Below the pieces are notes generated by a model. That model did no database searches. It was given only the letters and a program-made list of their open reading frames with translations, and was not told the origin of the DNA. The position numbers and the translations under genes were made by a program. Positions 1 to 9,185 of a stretch of 64,000 nucleotides of DNA are shown piece by piece. Position 1 is the first letter of the stretch. Each line of letters opens with the position of its first letter. This DNA is from Candidatus Lariskella endosymbiont of Epinotia ramella (GTDB lineage Bacteria > Pseudomonadota > Alphaproteobacteria > Rickettsiales > Midichloriaceae), in the NCBI RefSeq assembly GCF_964019805.1, contig NZ_OZ026472.1:1054001-1118000 (forward strand), written 5' to 3'.

Positions 1-270
1 TTCAATCCAACGTATATTACGATAACAGGCACTTTCACTTATTCCATAACTGCGGGAAATATGAAAATATGTCCTGTATTCACGCAAGTACTCAAGCGTC
101 ATGAGTAATCGATCTTCTAAAGCCAATTTATTGGGTTTTCCACCTTGAGACTTTAAAATAGCTTCAGCTTCTTTTAATATACTTAGTATAACTTCAAACG
201 TTCCTCGTTTAATGCCAGTAAGCCTGCGAAACTCTTCTGCGTATTCATCTTTGATGTTTTCAAACTTCAT
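1..270 (-). CDS. IS5-B transposase orfA, partial (N-terminal)
   Basis: N-terminal part of the DDE transposase found complete at 61794-62614. It reads MKFENIKDEYAEEF... from an ATG whose complement is at 268-270, and runs off the left edge of the window. The visible part carries the helix-turn-helix region (ISESACYRNIRWIE) that precedes the DDE_Tnp_4 type catalytic domain. A TTG codon 33 bases upstream would also be in frame, but the ATG looks like the natural start. The catalytic part cannot be judged because it is outside the window. Confidence 0.75.
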   Translation of the reverse strand, partial: MKFENIKDEYAEEFRRLTGIKRGTFEVILSILKEAEAILKSQGGKPNKLALEDRLLMTLEYLREYRTYFHISRSYGISESACYRNIRWIE

Positions 271-326
271 GTTATCCTTGATAAAATCAAGGATTTTAAT
301 CAATTTATATGGTTATGCAAGAGGTC
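1..326 (-). mobile_element. IS5-type element (here 'IS5-B'), cut by window edge
   Basis: This stretch is the reverse complement of the left part of the element seen complete at 61738-62633. It ends in the same terminal repeat (GGTTATGCAAGAGGTC, 311-326) followed by TA, so the insertion seems to duplicate a TA dinucleotide. Only the 5' half of the element is visible; the rest lies left of the window. Confidence 0.85.
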
Positions 327-363
327 TAATGTTATCTCGGTAGATGCAAGGAAGGAAAACATA

Positions 364-1308
364 ATGCTATCTGACGTTTTCAATGTGGTTTATAGATATT
401 CTACTAAAGATATCAAGCTATTTTTTATAATAGCTCCTGGCACTTTGATAAACAATATGCATGCAATTTCTATACTGGGGCATAAGGAAGAAATCACACA
501 ACCTATAGATAGCATATGGAAGTTATTTCAATATCTTGATGGCAGATTACCAAGTAAATATATCGTAGATCACATAAACACAGCAAGCTTTATAAAGGGG
601 CTATCTTATGCAGCTAGTGGATACAGTGCTGAAATGAGTATCTTTTTAATACAGTCCATGCCATGGATTTTTTTCCCAGCTGGAAAGAAGATGAATGTGC
701 TTTTAGCATCTGCTCACGGGCAAATTGCAGCATCTCATGCAAAATACGCATTACCAGAAGGATCTGAGATATTGATCCTTGGCGAAGATCACTATATAAA
801 AGACAATCAATATATTGTGTATTTGAATCAACAAAATATCATCGACATATTTGATTATATTATGAACAATAAAATACATGACATCAGCATCACAAATCTT
901 ACAAAAATATATCTTATTTCAGCTCAAGATTTATATCCTGCCTCTCCTTATTATATGAAAGTGATAAGTCATAAGCTGTGGGGAGAACCAATAACTAAGG
1001 AATTCTCATGTATCACAGCATTACATCAGAAAACTGAAGAAATGATCACCATGAGAGAAGAAAAAGATCACAATTACATAAAATTACTTGCTACTGCATG
1101 TGAAAATGGTTTCAATCAACCTGAACCAGTATTAGAAGAGATGTGGACAATAGAATATATAAAAACTACTACAACTTATCATTTCATCAAAATGGTGGAA
1201 AAAGATGTTGGAGAAGCAAGAGAGGTTGTATATGGCAATATATGGCATTACTGCAGCTATTTTTATACAACACTACATGACTATATACTTGGACATGATA
1301 TACACTAA
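364..1308 (+). CDS. hypothetical protein, 314 aa, next to IS5-B
   Basis: Not recognised with confidence. The ATG is preceded by an AGGAAGG-type ribosome binding site ending about 8 bases upstream, so the reading frame looks intact although the IS5-B end lies only 36 bases upstream and has probably replaced the native promoter. The protein has no signal peptide or clear membrane segment. A central stretch reads LLASAHG...YALPEGSEILILGEDHYIKDN (residues about 113-148); a histidine-glycine turn followed by a Pro-Glu-Gly strand vaguely recalls the 'Stv' putative adhesin fold, but this is only a suggestion. The C-terminal third is helical and charged. A host-directed or accessory protein is possible; function unknown. 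Confidence 0.6.
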   Translation: MLSDVFNVVYRYSTKDIKLFFIIAPGTLINNMHAISILGHKEEITQPIDSIWKLFQYLDGRLPSKYIVDHINTASFIKGLSYAASGYSAEMSIFLIQSMPWIFFPAGKKMNVLLASAHGQIAASHAKYALPEGSEILILGEDHYIKDNQYIVYLNQQNIIDIFDYIMNNKIHDISITNLTKIYLISAQDLYPASPYYMKVISHKLWGEPITKEFSCITALHQKTEEMITMREEKDHNYIKLLATACENGFNQPEPVLEEMWTIEYIKTTTTYHFIKMVEKDVGEAREVVYGNIWHYCSYFYTTLHDYILGHDIH

Positions 1309-1973
1309 AGCATTTAGAAGTGGTATAAATTGGAAAATCAAGTGCGACATATAGCTAAAGCAGTATAAACTGTATTAGTTAGATTGGAAATGAACTTAAA
1401 TCAAAAAATACTCAAACCAAAGCTAGGTTTACTTAAATTGGCCAAAAGCCTTGGTAGTATATCATCTGCATGTAAGGCCATGGGTTATAGTAGAGGGTCA
1501 TGTATTCAATATATTGATTGTTGTGTAGTGTAAGGATTTTTCAAAAGATCATTTATGGCAACAGTAGAAGTAAAAATGACAGAATTATCGTAACATTTAT
1601 TGAACGAGAATATTATGTTTAAAGACTAATCAACGCATTGAATACACGACCGTTTTTTAAAATCCATCTTAAAATATTGGATCATATAACATAATTATTT
1701 GATAAGAATTGGTTAAGTGTGAACCGCGCATGATCGCAAATCGAGTTTAGAACACAAATTAAAAAGCATAACTAACTATCAAATTTGTATTGATATTGCA
1801 TCCCTTTAGTGTAACCTGCTATCTTAGGGTGTGTTTGTGTGGATATGATAGAATTACTATTTAATCTTATTTGTGTTTGATGTGTTTATACACTAAACAA
1901 CCTTGTTTATGCGTGTCTCTAATTATTGATGCTTTTTGCTAAGCCATAACTTGTAAATTTGCTATTTTTGCCT
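1309..1973. other. intergenic region with decayed transposon DNA
   Basis: About 660 bases without an intact gene. It holds the IS481-type remnant at 1390-1533 and otherwise AT-rich sequence with no frame of note. The promoter of the flagellar genes must lie in the right part, but no convincing -35/-10 pair was picked out. Confidence 0.5.
1390..1533 (+). pseudogene. IS481-family transposase N-terminal remnant
   Basis: A 47-codon frame reads MNLNQKILKPKLGLLKLAKS, then a helix-turn-helix with CKAMGYSRGS. This is the hallmark start of IS481-type transposases (KLGLLxLAxxLGxxSxACKxMGYSRDTFYRY). The frame then degenerates (QYIDCCVV, stop) and no DDE catalytic domain follows in any frame. A fossil of a transposon family not otherwise seen in the window. 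Confidence 0.6.
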
Positions 1974-2693
1974 ATGGACAATACGGTTTACAGTACACTT
2001 ACAAACCAAGTAGGGATATTGAATAATATACAGTTAACAACCAACAATATGGCAAATGCAGGGACTGTTGGCTTTAAGCAAGACAAAATGTTATTCAAGC
2101 AATTTTTAACTAACGACGTACTCGATAAAACAACTTTCCCAAATGATGCAAGTACGATTGTACTATTTCAAGAAGGTGTTTTTAAGCCTACAAAGCAGCC
2201 ATTTGATCTGGCTATAGCTGGCAGAGGTTTCTTTGCTCTGCAAACTCCTGAGGGTGTGCGTTATACAAGAAATGGTAGTTTTACCATAAATTCTGAGGGT
2301 ACTCTCGTAAATAAAGATGGTCATCCTGTGCTCACTTCTGAGGGTGACACAATAGCTTTTGATGTAACAGATAATCCGCCTTCTATAATGGAAAACGGTA
2401 GAGTGATGGCAAATGACCAAGAAAAGGGAAATATAGCTGTAGTAGATTTTCCAGATCTACATTTTGTCAGAAAAAGTGGAAATAATATGTTTTTCTCAGA
2501 TATGCCTGCTTTTCCTGCAGAAAATTTTAGAGTGATTCAAGGAACATTGGAACAGTCCAACACAGTGCCCGTCACTGAAATGGCAAGAATGCTTGAACTG
2601 AATAATCAAATGCAGGCTGCAAATAATATGATTAACAATAACTATAGACTCTCACAAGGAGTTTATAAAGCTATGAGTAAACAAGGAGGTTAA
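1974..2693 (+). CDS. flgF: flagellar basal-body rod protein FlgF
   Basis: Proximal rod protein of the flagellar basal body, periplasmic. The N-terminus (MDNTVYSTLTNQVGILNNIQLTTNNMANAGTVGFK) is the rod-protein motif with the ANNxANxxTxGFK signature. The central part has PFDLAIAGRGFFALQTPEG...YTRNGSF, shared by FlgF, FlgG and FlgE. The C-terminal ARMLELNNQMQAANNMI is the matching coiled-coil helix. Length, about 239 aa, is normal. The ATG at 1974 is preferred over an upstream TTG because the rod motif starts there, though no strong ribosome binding site precedes it. It is followed 5 bases later by flgG, so FlgF and FlgG are probably co-transcribed. Confidence 0.92.
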   Translation: MDNTVYSTLTNQVGILNNIQLTTNNMANAGTVGFKQDKMLFKQFLTNDVLDKTTFPNDASTIVLFQEGVFKPTKQPFDLAIAGRGFFALQTPEGVRYTRNGSFTINSEGTLVNKDGHPVLTSEGDTIAFDVTDNPPSIMENGRVMANDQEKGNIAVVDFPDLHFVRKSGNNMFFSDMPAFPAENFRVIQGTLEQSNTVPVTEMARMLELNNQMQAANNMINNNYRLSQGVYKAMSKQGG

Positions 2694-2698
2694 AGCTT

Positions 2699-3481
2699 AT
2701 GCCACAAAATTCACCAGTTGCAGCAACAGCATTAATGGCAATTAGTGATGCTATGCGAAATGTTACGAATAACTTAGCAAATTATAACACTACTGCTTAT
2801 AAGAGCAGTGAGCTTGAATTTGCTGATTTAACCTATCAGAGTTCTCAAAGACTTGGAATTACAGCAACAGATGGCGTACCAAATATGATACAGCTTGGAA
2901 GAGGTGTAACAGTTTCTAGCATAACGAAGAATTTTGTTCAGGGTCCACTCAATAAATCAGAGAATCCATATAGCATAGCAATAAATGGTATTGGATTTAT
3001 TTCAGTGATATTGCCAGATGGAAGAATAGCATATACTAGAAATGGCGCTCTGAGTCGTAATAACTTGGGCCGTATTGTTGCTTGCGATAAGTATGAATTA
3101 GAAGCACAGATAGAGGTTCCACTGGAAATTGAAGACTTTACAATTGCACAAGATGGGGAGGTATCGGTCAAATTACCTAATCAGCAAGAACCTCAGCCTA
3201 TAGGGCGCATCTTACTAACAAGGTTTATCAATCCTGCAGGGCTGGAAGCTATTGGTGATAATCTTTATCTGCCAACTGATGCTTCAGGAGACCCTCAAGA
3301 GGGAACTGCAACCCAAGATAATTACGGGGAGATAAGACAATATTTCTTGGAAGGATCAAATGTGAATAGTATAAAAGCTCTTCTTGATATGTTGGATTTA
3401 CAACAAGTTCACAGTATGGTGCTTAATTGCTTAAATGGGGGTTACCAAGCTGAGAAAGGATTGATAGAGATAAAGGTATAA
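2699..3481 (+). CDS. flgG: flagellar distal rod protein FlgG
   Basis: Distal rod protein joining the proximal rod to the hook. It shows the N-terminal rod motif (NNLANYNTTAYKSSELEF), the central SIAINGIGFISVILPDGRIAYTRNGAL block and a C-terminal heptad helix (SIKALLDMLDLQQVHSMV). At 260 aa it is the usual FlgG size. The start is set by a near-consensus AAGGAGGT at 2683-2690, which lies inside the end of flgF, 8 bases before the ATG. The canonical FlgG C-terminal pattern (SNVxxxxExxxMIxxQRAYExN) is degenerate: EGSNVNSIKALLDMLDLQQVHS lacks the Arg-Ala-Tyr, which suggests relaxed or shifted function. The next gene is flgA, 50 bases downstream. Confidence 0.9.
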   Translation: MPQNSPVAATALMAISDAMRNVTNNLANYNTTAYKSSELEFADLTYQSSQRLGITATDGVPNMIQLGRGVTVSSITKNFVQGPLNKSENPYSIAINGIGFISVILPDGRIAYTRNGALSRNNLGRIVACDKYELEAQIEVPLEIEDFTIAQDGEVSVKLPNQQEPQPIGRILLTRFINPAGLEAIGDNLYLPTDASGDPQEGTATQDNYGEIRQYFLEGSNVNSIKALLDMLDLQQVHSMVLNCLNGGYQAEKGLIEIKV

Positions 3482-3531
3482 TCCTTCTCTCTTGCATAGA
3501 ATATGTTTGAATATTTTTATACGATTGCGGT

Positions 3532-4272
3532 ATGAATCTGTTTTGTTTGAATACTCAAAAGAATGAGGAGCAGTTGTGTGGTGATAGTTGTGTTTTATAT
3601 ACTGTGAAGTTCATCACACTACGCGTGTTTTTGCTGTTTTTTTGTTATATTTCTTTTGCATATACTACATGTTTTGGAAGTTCGATTACTGATATAGAAT
3701 CGCTTCTTGAGATTAAGCTGGAAGAGTCAGGAATTAGAGGACCATTAATAGTAAAGTTTAAAGATATTAGAGCGTTACCGAAAAATGCGGATTTTGAGTT
3801 AGTTTCTTTTGACATGAACAGTGGAAAGACTGCAGAAGTAATTTTGGATGTTGGTGGTATGCACTACAAGGTATTTGCAACATTTGAAAACGCAAGACAC
3901 CTGGTTGTGCCTCTTTCTACTATACACCACGGTGCTATAATTACAGAATCTGATCTGGCGCTTGCTAAGTTTCCAGTGTCACGTTACAGAGGAGAATATG
4001 CTTCATCCAAAGATTTGCTACTTGGTAGAAAGACCAAAAAGGTATTAGCAGCAAATAAGCCTATTCGGATGAGTGATGTGAAAAGTATTCCAGTAGTTAA
4101 GAGCGGAGAAAATGTGAATATATTATATCACAAGGGAGCTCTTACAATAGAAGCTACTGGCGTGGCGCTTGAGGATGGTGGGAAAAATGAAGTAATAAGA
4201 GTAAGGAATGATGATACAAATAAAACATTAAACGGTAGAGTGCTGAAAAGTAAGGTTGTATTGGTGGAATAG
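3532..4272 (+). CDS. flgA: flagellar P-ring chaperone FlgA
   Basis: Periplasmic chaperone for P-ring (FlgI) assembly. The C-terminal half carries the SAF-type domain: VPLSTIHHGAIITESDLALAKFP...LGRKTKKVLAANKPIRMSDVK, then the ChapFlgA tail VKSGENVNILYHKGALTIEATGVALEDGG...IRVRN...LNGRVLKSKVVLVE. The ATG at 3532 would put about 24 polar residues ahead of the hydrophobic segment (TLRVFLLFFCYISFA). An in-frame GTG at 3604 would instead give an ordinary signal peptide, so the true start may be there. Neither has a strong ribosome binding site. It lies between flgG and flgH as in many alphaproteobacteria; flgI is not in the window. Confidence 0.88.
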   Translation: MNLFCLNTQKNEEQLCGDSCVLYTVKFITLRVFLLFFCYISFAYTTCFGSSITDIESLLEIKLEESGIRGPLIVKFKDIRALPKNADFELVSFDMNSGKTAEVILDVGGMHYKVFATFENARHLVVPLSTIHHGAIITESDLALAKFPVSRYRGEYASSKDLLLGRKTKKVLAANKPIRMSDVKSIPVVKSGENVNILYHKGALTIEATGVALEDGGKNEVIRVRNDDTNKTLNGRVLKSKVVLVE

Positions 4273-4291
4273 ATTTTTATATGTTGTGGTT

Positions 4292-5059
4292 ATGAAGCAA
4301 TTAGTTAAATTGAAAGTTAGGCGCATCGCTTTTGTGAGTGTGATTTTTGTGGCTTCACAGCTTATTGCTGGATGTAGCTCTATGATTGATAAACTAAAGA
4401 ATGTTGGCAATGCACCTACATTTCATGAAGTCAATGTTAAAGATCAAGAGAAAAACAATAACGCTGCAAAGGCTCAACTTATAGCTCATCCACAAGTTCT
4501 AGTAGTAGATTCAGATGTTAGAAGTGTTAATTCTCTTTGGAGACCAGGGTCAAGAACATTTTTTAGAGATCAGCGCGCAAGAGCTGTTGGAGATATTGTA
4601 AAGGTTAAAATAAATATTCAAGATAGAGCCAAGCTCGATAACAAAACAGATAAGAGCAGAGCTGCGGATTCTGATATGGGAATTCCAAACTTCTTTGGGC
4701 TTGAAAAGAGTATAAATTCGAAAAAACTAATTGGTACCAGCTCTTCAGATACAAGTTCTGGTCACGGTAAGATAGACAGGAAAGAAGACATGACAACTAC
4801 AATTGCAGCAACTGTTGTACGCATACTACCAAGTGGAAATTTACTTATACAAGGATCTCAAGAGATCCGTGTAAATCTTGAGCTAAGAGAAGTGACTATT
4901 AATGGTATAGTACGCCCAGAAGATATTAGTAGTGATAATGCAATAAATCTAGATCAAATTGCAGAAGCAAGGTTATCTTATGGTGGCAGAGGCCAAATTT
5001 CGGATTATCAGCAAGACAGATACGGCAAACAGGTGCTTGATATAATATCTCCTTTCTAA
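4292..5059 (+). CDS. flgH: flagellar L-ring lipoprotein FlgH
   Basis: Outer-membrane lipoprotein forming the flagellar L-ring. The signal peptide ends in the lipobox LIAGC (Cys28 with the ATG at 4292). The body has the family features SLWRPGSRTFFRDQRARAVGDIVKVKINIQDRAKLDNKT and the C-terminal GNLLIQGSQEIRVNLELREVTINGIVRPEDIS...ARLSYGGRGQISDYQQDRYG. The ATG at 4292 is chosen over an in-frame upstream start overlapping flgA because it leaves a compact signal peptide. It sits 19 bases after flgA and closes the flgF-flgG-flgA-flgH cluster. The length of 255 aa is usual. Confidence 0.93.
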   Translation: MKQLVKLKVRRIAFVSVIFVASQLIAGCSSMIDKLKNVGNAPTFHEVNVKDQEKNNNAAKAQLIAHPQVLVVDSDVRSVNSLWRPGSRTFFRDQRARAVGDIVKVKINIQDRAKLDNKTDKSRAADSDMGIPNFFGLEKSINSKKLIGTSSSDTSSGHGKIDRKEDMTTTIAATVVRILPSGNLLIQGSQEIRVNLELREVTINGIVRPEDISSDNAINLDQIAEARLSYGGRGQISDYQQDRYGKQVLDIISPF

Positions 5060-5220
5060 TTTTATGGCACTGCGCTGGCTTTATTGCAAAAGAAGCGTTG
5101 CATAACTCAATTTCTGATGGCGCCCGGTGCGTCGCTTCAATGCTAAAGGTTGCGTTAGTATATTAGAATACATGCCTCCTTTGCGCGTCTCAAAGGCCCC
5201 CCATACCATTCACTCCTCAC

Positions 5221-5243
5221 AAATAGGTTCTGCAAGAGGTCTA
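5221..5243 (+). repeat. solo right end of IS5-B
   Basis: The sequence AAATAGGTTCTGCAAGAGG followed by TCTA matches the right terminus of the IS5-B copy at 61738-62633 at 22 of 23 positions, the only difference being C for A in GGTTATGC. No transposase sequence lies next to it, so it is a scar of an old insertion. Confidence 0.7.
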
Positions 5244-5284
5244 TTATGATATGCAGCGCGATATAACGATCTTATGTAATAAGC

Positions 5285-5340
5285 TTCATTTTCGGCAACA
5301 ATTTATTTGCGCAGTAAATCGATTTTTGACTAACAGACTA
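5285..5340. repeat. palindromic dispersed repeat (GTCYRTCCGTCAAAAAT family)
   Basis: An imperfect palindrome: the left arm contains TTTATTTGCGC and the right arm AAATCGATTTTTGAC then TAACAGACTA. The ends resemble the arms at 23093-23145, 27644-27696 and 56510-56570. Probably a non-autonomous mobile repeat. Confidence 0.6.
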
Positions 5341-5710
5341 TATATCCACATGCAAGTCCTAAAAGCCAGGAGTTTTACAAGGACTTCGTGCGAATATTCT
5401 CAAAGCCGCTCCATGCATATAAGCTTTCTTAGCAATTTTACCATCCTTTAAAGGAAGAATAAATCACAACTTAGCGAAATAATTCATAAATTCTCCATAA
5501 AAATCTTAAAATATCTAATTGACTAGAGTAGATCAATTTGTTTATAATATGCATCCCATATAAAATGCCAATCACTTCAATAAAGCGGCAAAAATATGTG
5601 GCTTTCTCTTTATTATCAAGAGTTGCCAGCTAAAATAGAGATATTTAAAACTAATACGCGCAACGACCACTACATTCATCGCATATTAATGTATTTTCAG
5701 GAATTTACTT

Positions 5711-7576
5711 ATGAAACGCATAGAAGAGACCATAGATTTGAGACAAAGTTATGATGAAATCATGGCTAAAATCAAAAATAATAATTATGTTATATCTCCA
5801 GAGCTATTAAATGATGAGCAATTTTTCTTCCATATTTTAAAGCTAGGAGATGCTGAAATTCTAATCACTTTCTTTGATGCTGCTTCGAAAAATGAAGTAA
5901 GTATTAAAAAAATTATAGAGAGTCAAGACGGTCATAAAGCATTCGAGTATGCAGCGCAAAATAACGATCACGAGGTGATAAAGTTATTATTAGAATATGC
6001 AAAAGAAGAAGTAGTAGACATCATAAGAGTATTTGAGAAGTCACATTACGCAATTTTTCAGCATGCAGCAAAAAATACGAATCATAAGGTAATGCAATTA
6101 TTACTCGAATACCCAAATCATACCATAGAAAGTATAGAAAAAGTATTTACGAAGAAAAATTATGCAACCTTCATGTCAGCAGCTACAAATACGAACCACG
6201 AGGTAATGCAGTCATTACTTGAGCACAAATATTGCACACAAACAAATGTGAAAAATGCACTAAAGTATTTGAATTATCTTGCCTTTTCTCGTGCATCAGA
6301 AAATGATAATCATGAAGTGATGAGGCTATTACTTGAGTATAATGACACGCATAATCTGAAAATAGATCTCAGAGAAGCGCTGCTTAAAAAGTATGACTCA
6401 GTCCTTCTCAGCACAGTAAAAAATTCCAATCATCATATGCTGGAGTTATTACTCAAGCATTTCAAGAATGCAGGAGTAAGCTTAAAAAATGAGCTTGAGG
6501 ACAGCGACACAGTCTTACAACAAGTAGCGGCCAATAATGATTCTAAGATGATGAAATTACTACTTGAGCATTTAGATCAAAAAAAGACAGGCATACAAAA
6601 TATTCTCAATAGACAGAGTGAGCATTTATCATTCTACCCAGCAATGATAGATCAGAGTCCTGATGTACTAAAATTATTGCTTCAAGAGGGATATATTCGA
6701 GGAATAAATATCAGAGCAATACTGACAAGCAAAGATAATAATATATTACGACAGGCAGCTCGAAATGAGAATATTAATATGATCAAGTTATTACTTGAGT
6801 ATCTCAATGATTCTCAAGCAAACACAAACGGAACAAATGCACACGAGGACTATTCCTCAGTCTTCAGATATGCAACAAGAAATAAGAATCCAGAGGTGAT
6901 TAAGCAATTATTTGATAATAAAACAGCACTTGGAATAAAGACAACACAAGCAGTAAATCATATATATCATCTATCTCTCAGCCTTGCAATAGTACTTGAG
7001 AATATTGAGATAGTAAAGTGCTTACTTGATCATGCAAAAAATCTCAACATAGATGTTAGACAATTACTGGAAAGCGAAGATAATACCATTACATCACCGG
7101 AAAGCAAACAGCGTGCCATTATTTTACACAATATACTCAAAAGTCCTAACAGTAAAATGTTAGATTTATTGCTAAAAACGCTGGCAGAGCTTGAAAATGG
7201 AAATGAAGCAATTAGCACTCTAATACATAAACATCTATCTAAACTTCTATCTTCCTCACACATAAACGAAACGACGATAGTAGAGCTTGAAAATGGCAAG
7301 GAAGCAATTAGCACTATAATAGATAAACCTCTATCTTCCTCACACACAAAAGAAAAGCTAGCGCTTGCATTATCATATATCAAAGCAGAGAATAAAGAAT
7401 CTTTTATAAAATGCAGTACTGATATATTGGAAAGCGATCAGTTTACAGTGCGCGATGAGGTGTTTGTTTCACGCAGCATTCCAATAGGAGATGGCAGCTA
7501 TATATTTGCAAACAAGGCGCTTGTTACACGCAGCATGAAAATAGAAGATGACTCTGTAAAGAATGCAATTATATAA
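5711..7576 (+). CDS. ankyrin-repeat protein, N-terminal portion
   Basis: 621 residues built from about ten degenerate ankyrin-type repeats of 36-41 residues, each with a core like AFEYAAQNNDHEVIKLLLEY (first clear one at about residue 77; others have the cores HAAKNTNHKVMQLLLEY and AATNTNHEVMQSLLEH). Ankyrin repeats bind proteins, and in Rickettsiales such proteins are often secreted effectors. The start has AGGAA 7 bases before the ATG. The last 60 residues contain a short duplication (VFVSRSIPI... and ALVTRSMKI). The frame ends at TAA 7574-7576, but the same frame then stays open to 8608, so this is probably the front part of a longer protein broken by a single nonsense codon. Function is inferred from repeats only. 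Confidence 0.8.
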   Translation: MKRIEETIDLRQSYDEIMAKIKNNNYVISPELLNDEQFFFHILKLGDAEILITFFDAASKNEVSIKKIIESQDGHKAFEYAAQNNDHEVIKLLLEYAKEEVVDIIRVFEKSHYAIFQHAAKNTNHKVMQLLLEYPNHTIESIEKVFTKKNYATFMSAATNTNHEVMQSLLEHKYCTQTNVKNALKYLNYLAFSRASENDNHEVMRLLLEYNDTHNLKIDLREALLKKYDSVLLSTVKNSNHHMLELLLKHFKNAGVSLKNELEDSDTVLQQVAANNDSKMMKLLLEHLDQKKTGIQNILNRQSEHLSFYPAMIDQSPDVLKLLLQEGYIRGINIRAILTSKDNNILRQAARNENINMIKLLLEYLNDSQANTNGTNAHEDYSSVFRYATRNKNPEVIKQLFDNKTALGIKTTQAVNHIYHLSLSLAIVLENIEIVKCLLDHAKNLNIDVRQLLESEDNTITSPESKQRAIILHNILKSPNSKMLDLLLKTLAELENGNEAISTLIHKHLSKLLSSSHINETTIVELENGKEAISTIIDKPLSSSHTKEKLALALSYIKAENKESFIKCSTDILESDQFTVRDEVFVSRSIPIGDGSYIFANKALVTRSMKIEDDSVKNAII

Positions 7577-8608
7577 TCAGCATATAAAATTTCTGTTCTG
7601 AGACAGGAAGTTGGTGATTCTCTGTTCTCCAAAGAAGGGAATTTTGATAATAAATGGCTAAAAAGTGGCGAGTTGACAAAGCTTAGCTTAGTTACAAGAG
7701 ATCTGATGAAATATGTGCCAATCAAAGAAAAGAACGATAATTCGCTTGATGGCACCAACAAAGTCACCACGTTTAGTAGTCTGAGCAAAAACCTCAAAGC
7801 AACAGTGTTGTCATTCTATGAAGATTTCTCAACAAAAAAACCAGAATCCATAAGTGCGATACTTACAGTCCTGAGACAGCCGCTGCATAAAGCGCTTGAA
7901 GAACAGGAAATAAAAGCTGGAACATATAACAAACCACTAGCATTGCTACGTAAAGAAGTTATTATAACAAATACTTCAAATAACCTCGCATCTGAAGAAG
8001 TTACAATGCTGAAAATGCATGAAGAGCAAAGCGAGATATATAACGAGCCACTAGCATTGCTACGGAAGCAATTTTATGAGAAAGCTGCTACTAAACAAGA
8101 CAAAGAACCACCAGCTGCACCTCCAGCTCCAGAACTTAATAAATATCTTCTTAATAAAGAACTCAGCGTAATGGAAGTAAGCAATGGCCTCAAGCCAAAA
8201 ATAGTTGCTTTATCTGATGCTCATCAAGAGCAAAACATTTCTGCTATAAATTCTGAAGCAGAATTTGCAGAGCAAAATACTGCTTATGTTCCAAGTTCAA
8301 TACAGAAAGCACTTTATAATGCTTCTATCGGGTTTAAGATGCTGGATTCTGCTGTAGATTCTGCAAGATTTATACATGAACCAACAGCAAATAATGCTAC
8401 AAAAGTTATAGTTGATTCAGCTCACATTTATAGCATGCTTGCTGGCTTTAATTTATATTCTGCTGTCATCAGCGCAGCTGAAATTATATATTTGGGCAGC
8501 ATCGGCGAATATGGCAAAGTGCTTCAGAATGCCGTTATAACAACAGCATATATGGCTCTTCCTTATGCTGTAGCCGTATGGAGCGCCGCAACTAGCTCTT
8601 GGGTATAG
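7577..8608 (+). pseudogene. ankyrin-repeat protein, C-terminal portion after in-frame stop
   Basis: This segment is in exactly the same frame as the ankyrin gene upstream and is separated from it only by the TAA at 7574-7576. It reads SAYKISVLRQEVGDSLFSKEG... and continues for about 343 codons. There is no ATG or ribosome binding site near its beginning; the first start-like codon is a TTG at 7673. The segment has a duplicated motif (YNKPLALLRKEV and YNEPLALLRKQF), a proline patch (EPPAAPPAPE) and a hydrophobic C-terminal part (SAVISAAEIIYLGSIGEYGKVLQNAVITTAYMALPYAVAVW), probably one or two membrane segments. Together with the upstream part it would make a protein of about 965 aa with N-terminal ankyrin repeats and a membrane-active C-terminus. 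Confidence 0.6.
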
Positions 8609-8852
8609 CCTCTTGACTGCAGGCTGCAGCGCATACAATGCACTCTCTAACTCGTATTCACTATACAAAGAATACATGCAAGATGATTGGTCTTTAAAGT
8701 CATACGCTGCATACGCAGACCTTGGTTGGTTTTGGCATAATCTTCTAGATCAATCTGACGATGATCTGTATGTTGAACTTGCTGCATATGCAGAGAATGA
8801 TTGGCAAAATGATTTGTATCAATCTGACAATGATCTGCATGTTGAACTTTAA
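8609..8852 (+). pseudogene. frameshifted tail of the ankyrin-repeat gene
   Basis: Directly after the TAG at 8606-8608 another frame is open and reads GYSLLTAGCSAYNALSNSYSLYKEYMQ..., whose hydrophobic, small-residue character continues the preceding segment smoothly. It ends with two copies of a short acidic motif (DDDLYVEL and DNDLHVEL). It has no ATG start. I read it as the C-terminus of the same gene displaced by a frameshift around 8595-8608. A short independent gene is the alternative. Confidence 0.45.
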
Positions 8853-8864
8853 TCAGTTAAAAAC

Positions 8865-8890
8865 ATAAGCCAAGTATTTTCTTGGCTTAT
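8865..8890 (+). terminator. hairpin terminator after the ankyrin gene
   Basis: Perfect 10-bp stem ATAAGCCAAG / CTTGGCTTAT around a 6-base TATTTT loop, 12 bases after the last stop codon. No long T-run follows (GCTCTGCTTC), so it is an imperfect rho-independent terminator or an mRNA-end hairpin. Confidence 0.55.
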
Positions 8891-9185
8891 GCTCTGCTTC
8901 ACACACTATGGTAAATTAAGTTGTAGTTTGCGTATATATATAGATATGTGCTACACCCAAAGGAAAATGGCATCCTTATGCAGCGAAGATTTTCGGAAAA
9001 AAGTAATAACATATGTATGTTTTAGTTCAATTCTTTAATACGCAAACCTCAGCTCAATTTACTATATAGTACACGCACCAAAAGTCTTGGAAGAGGCATA
9101 AAATAATGTTTAGAGTATCAAAATAGTGTTTTTAATCCGTAAGAAAATGTTATAATATCCCAAAAAACTTACGGATTTGTATTAT

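Larger units (their letters stand above)
5060..5710. other. intergenic region with IS and repeat debris
   Basis: 650 bases with no convincing gene. The left part (5060-5220) is GC-richer than its surroundings and looks like foreign debris. At 5221-5243 lies a solo IS5-B end and at 5285-5340 a copy of the palindromic repeat. The rest is AT-rich leader sequence of the ankyrin gene. Confidence 0.5.

Noticed and set aside
3604-4272. flgA starting at the internal GTG
   Set aside because: It would give a better signal peptide, but neither start has a ribosome binding site, so the longer form is kept with the doubt stated.
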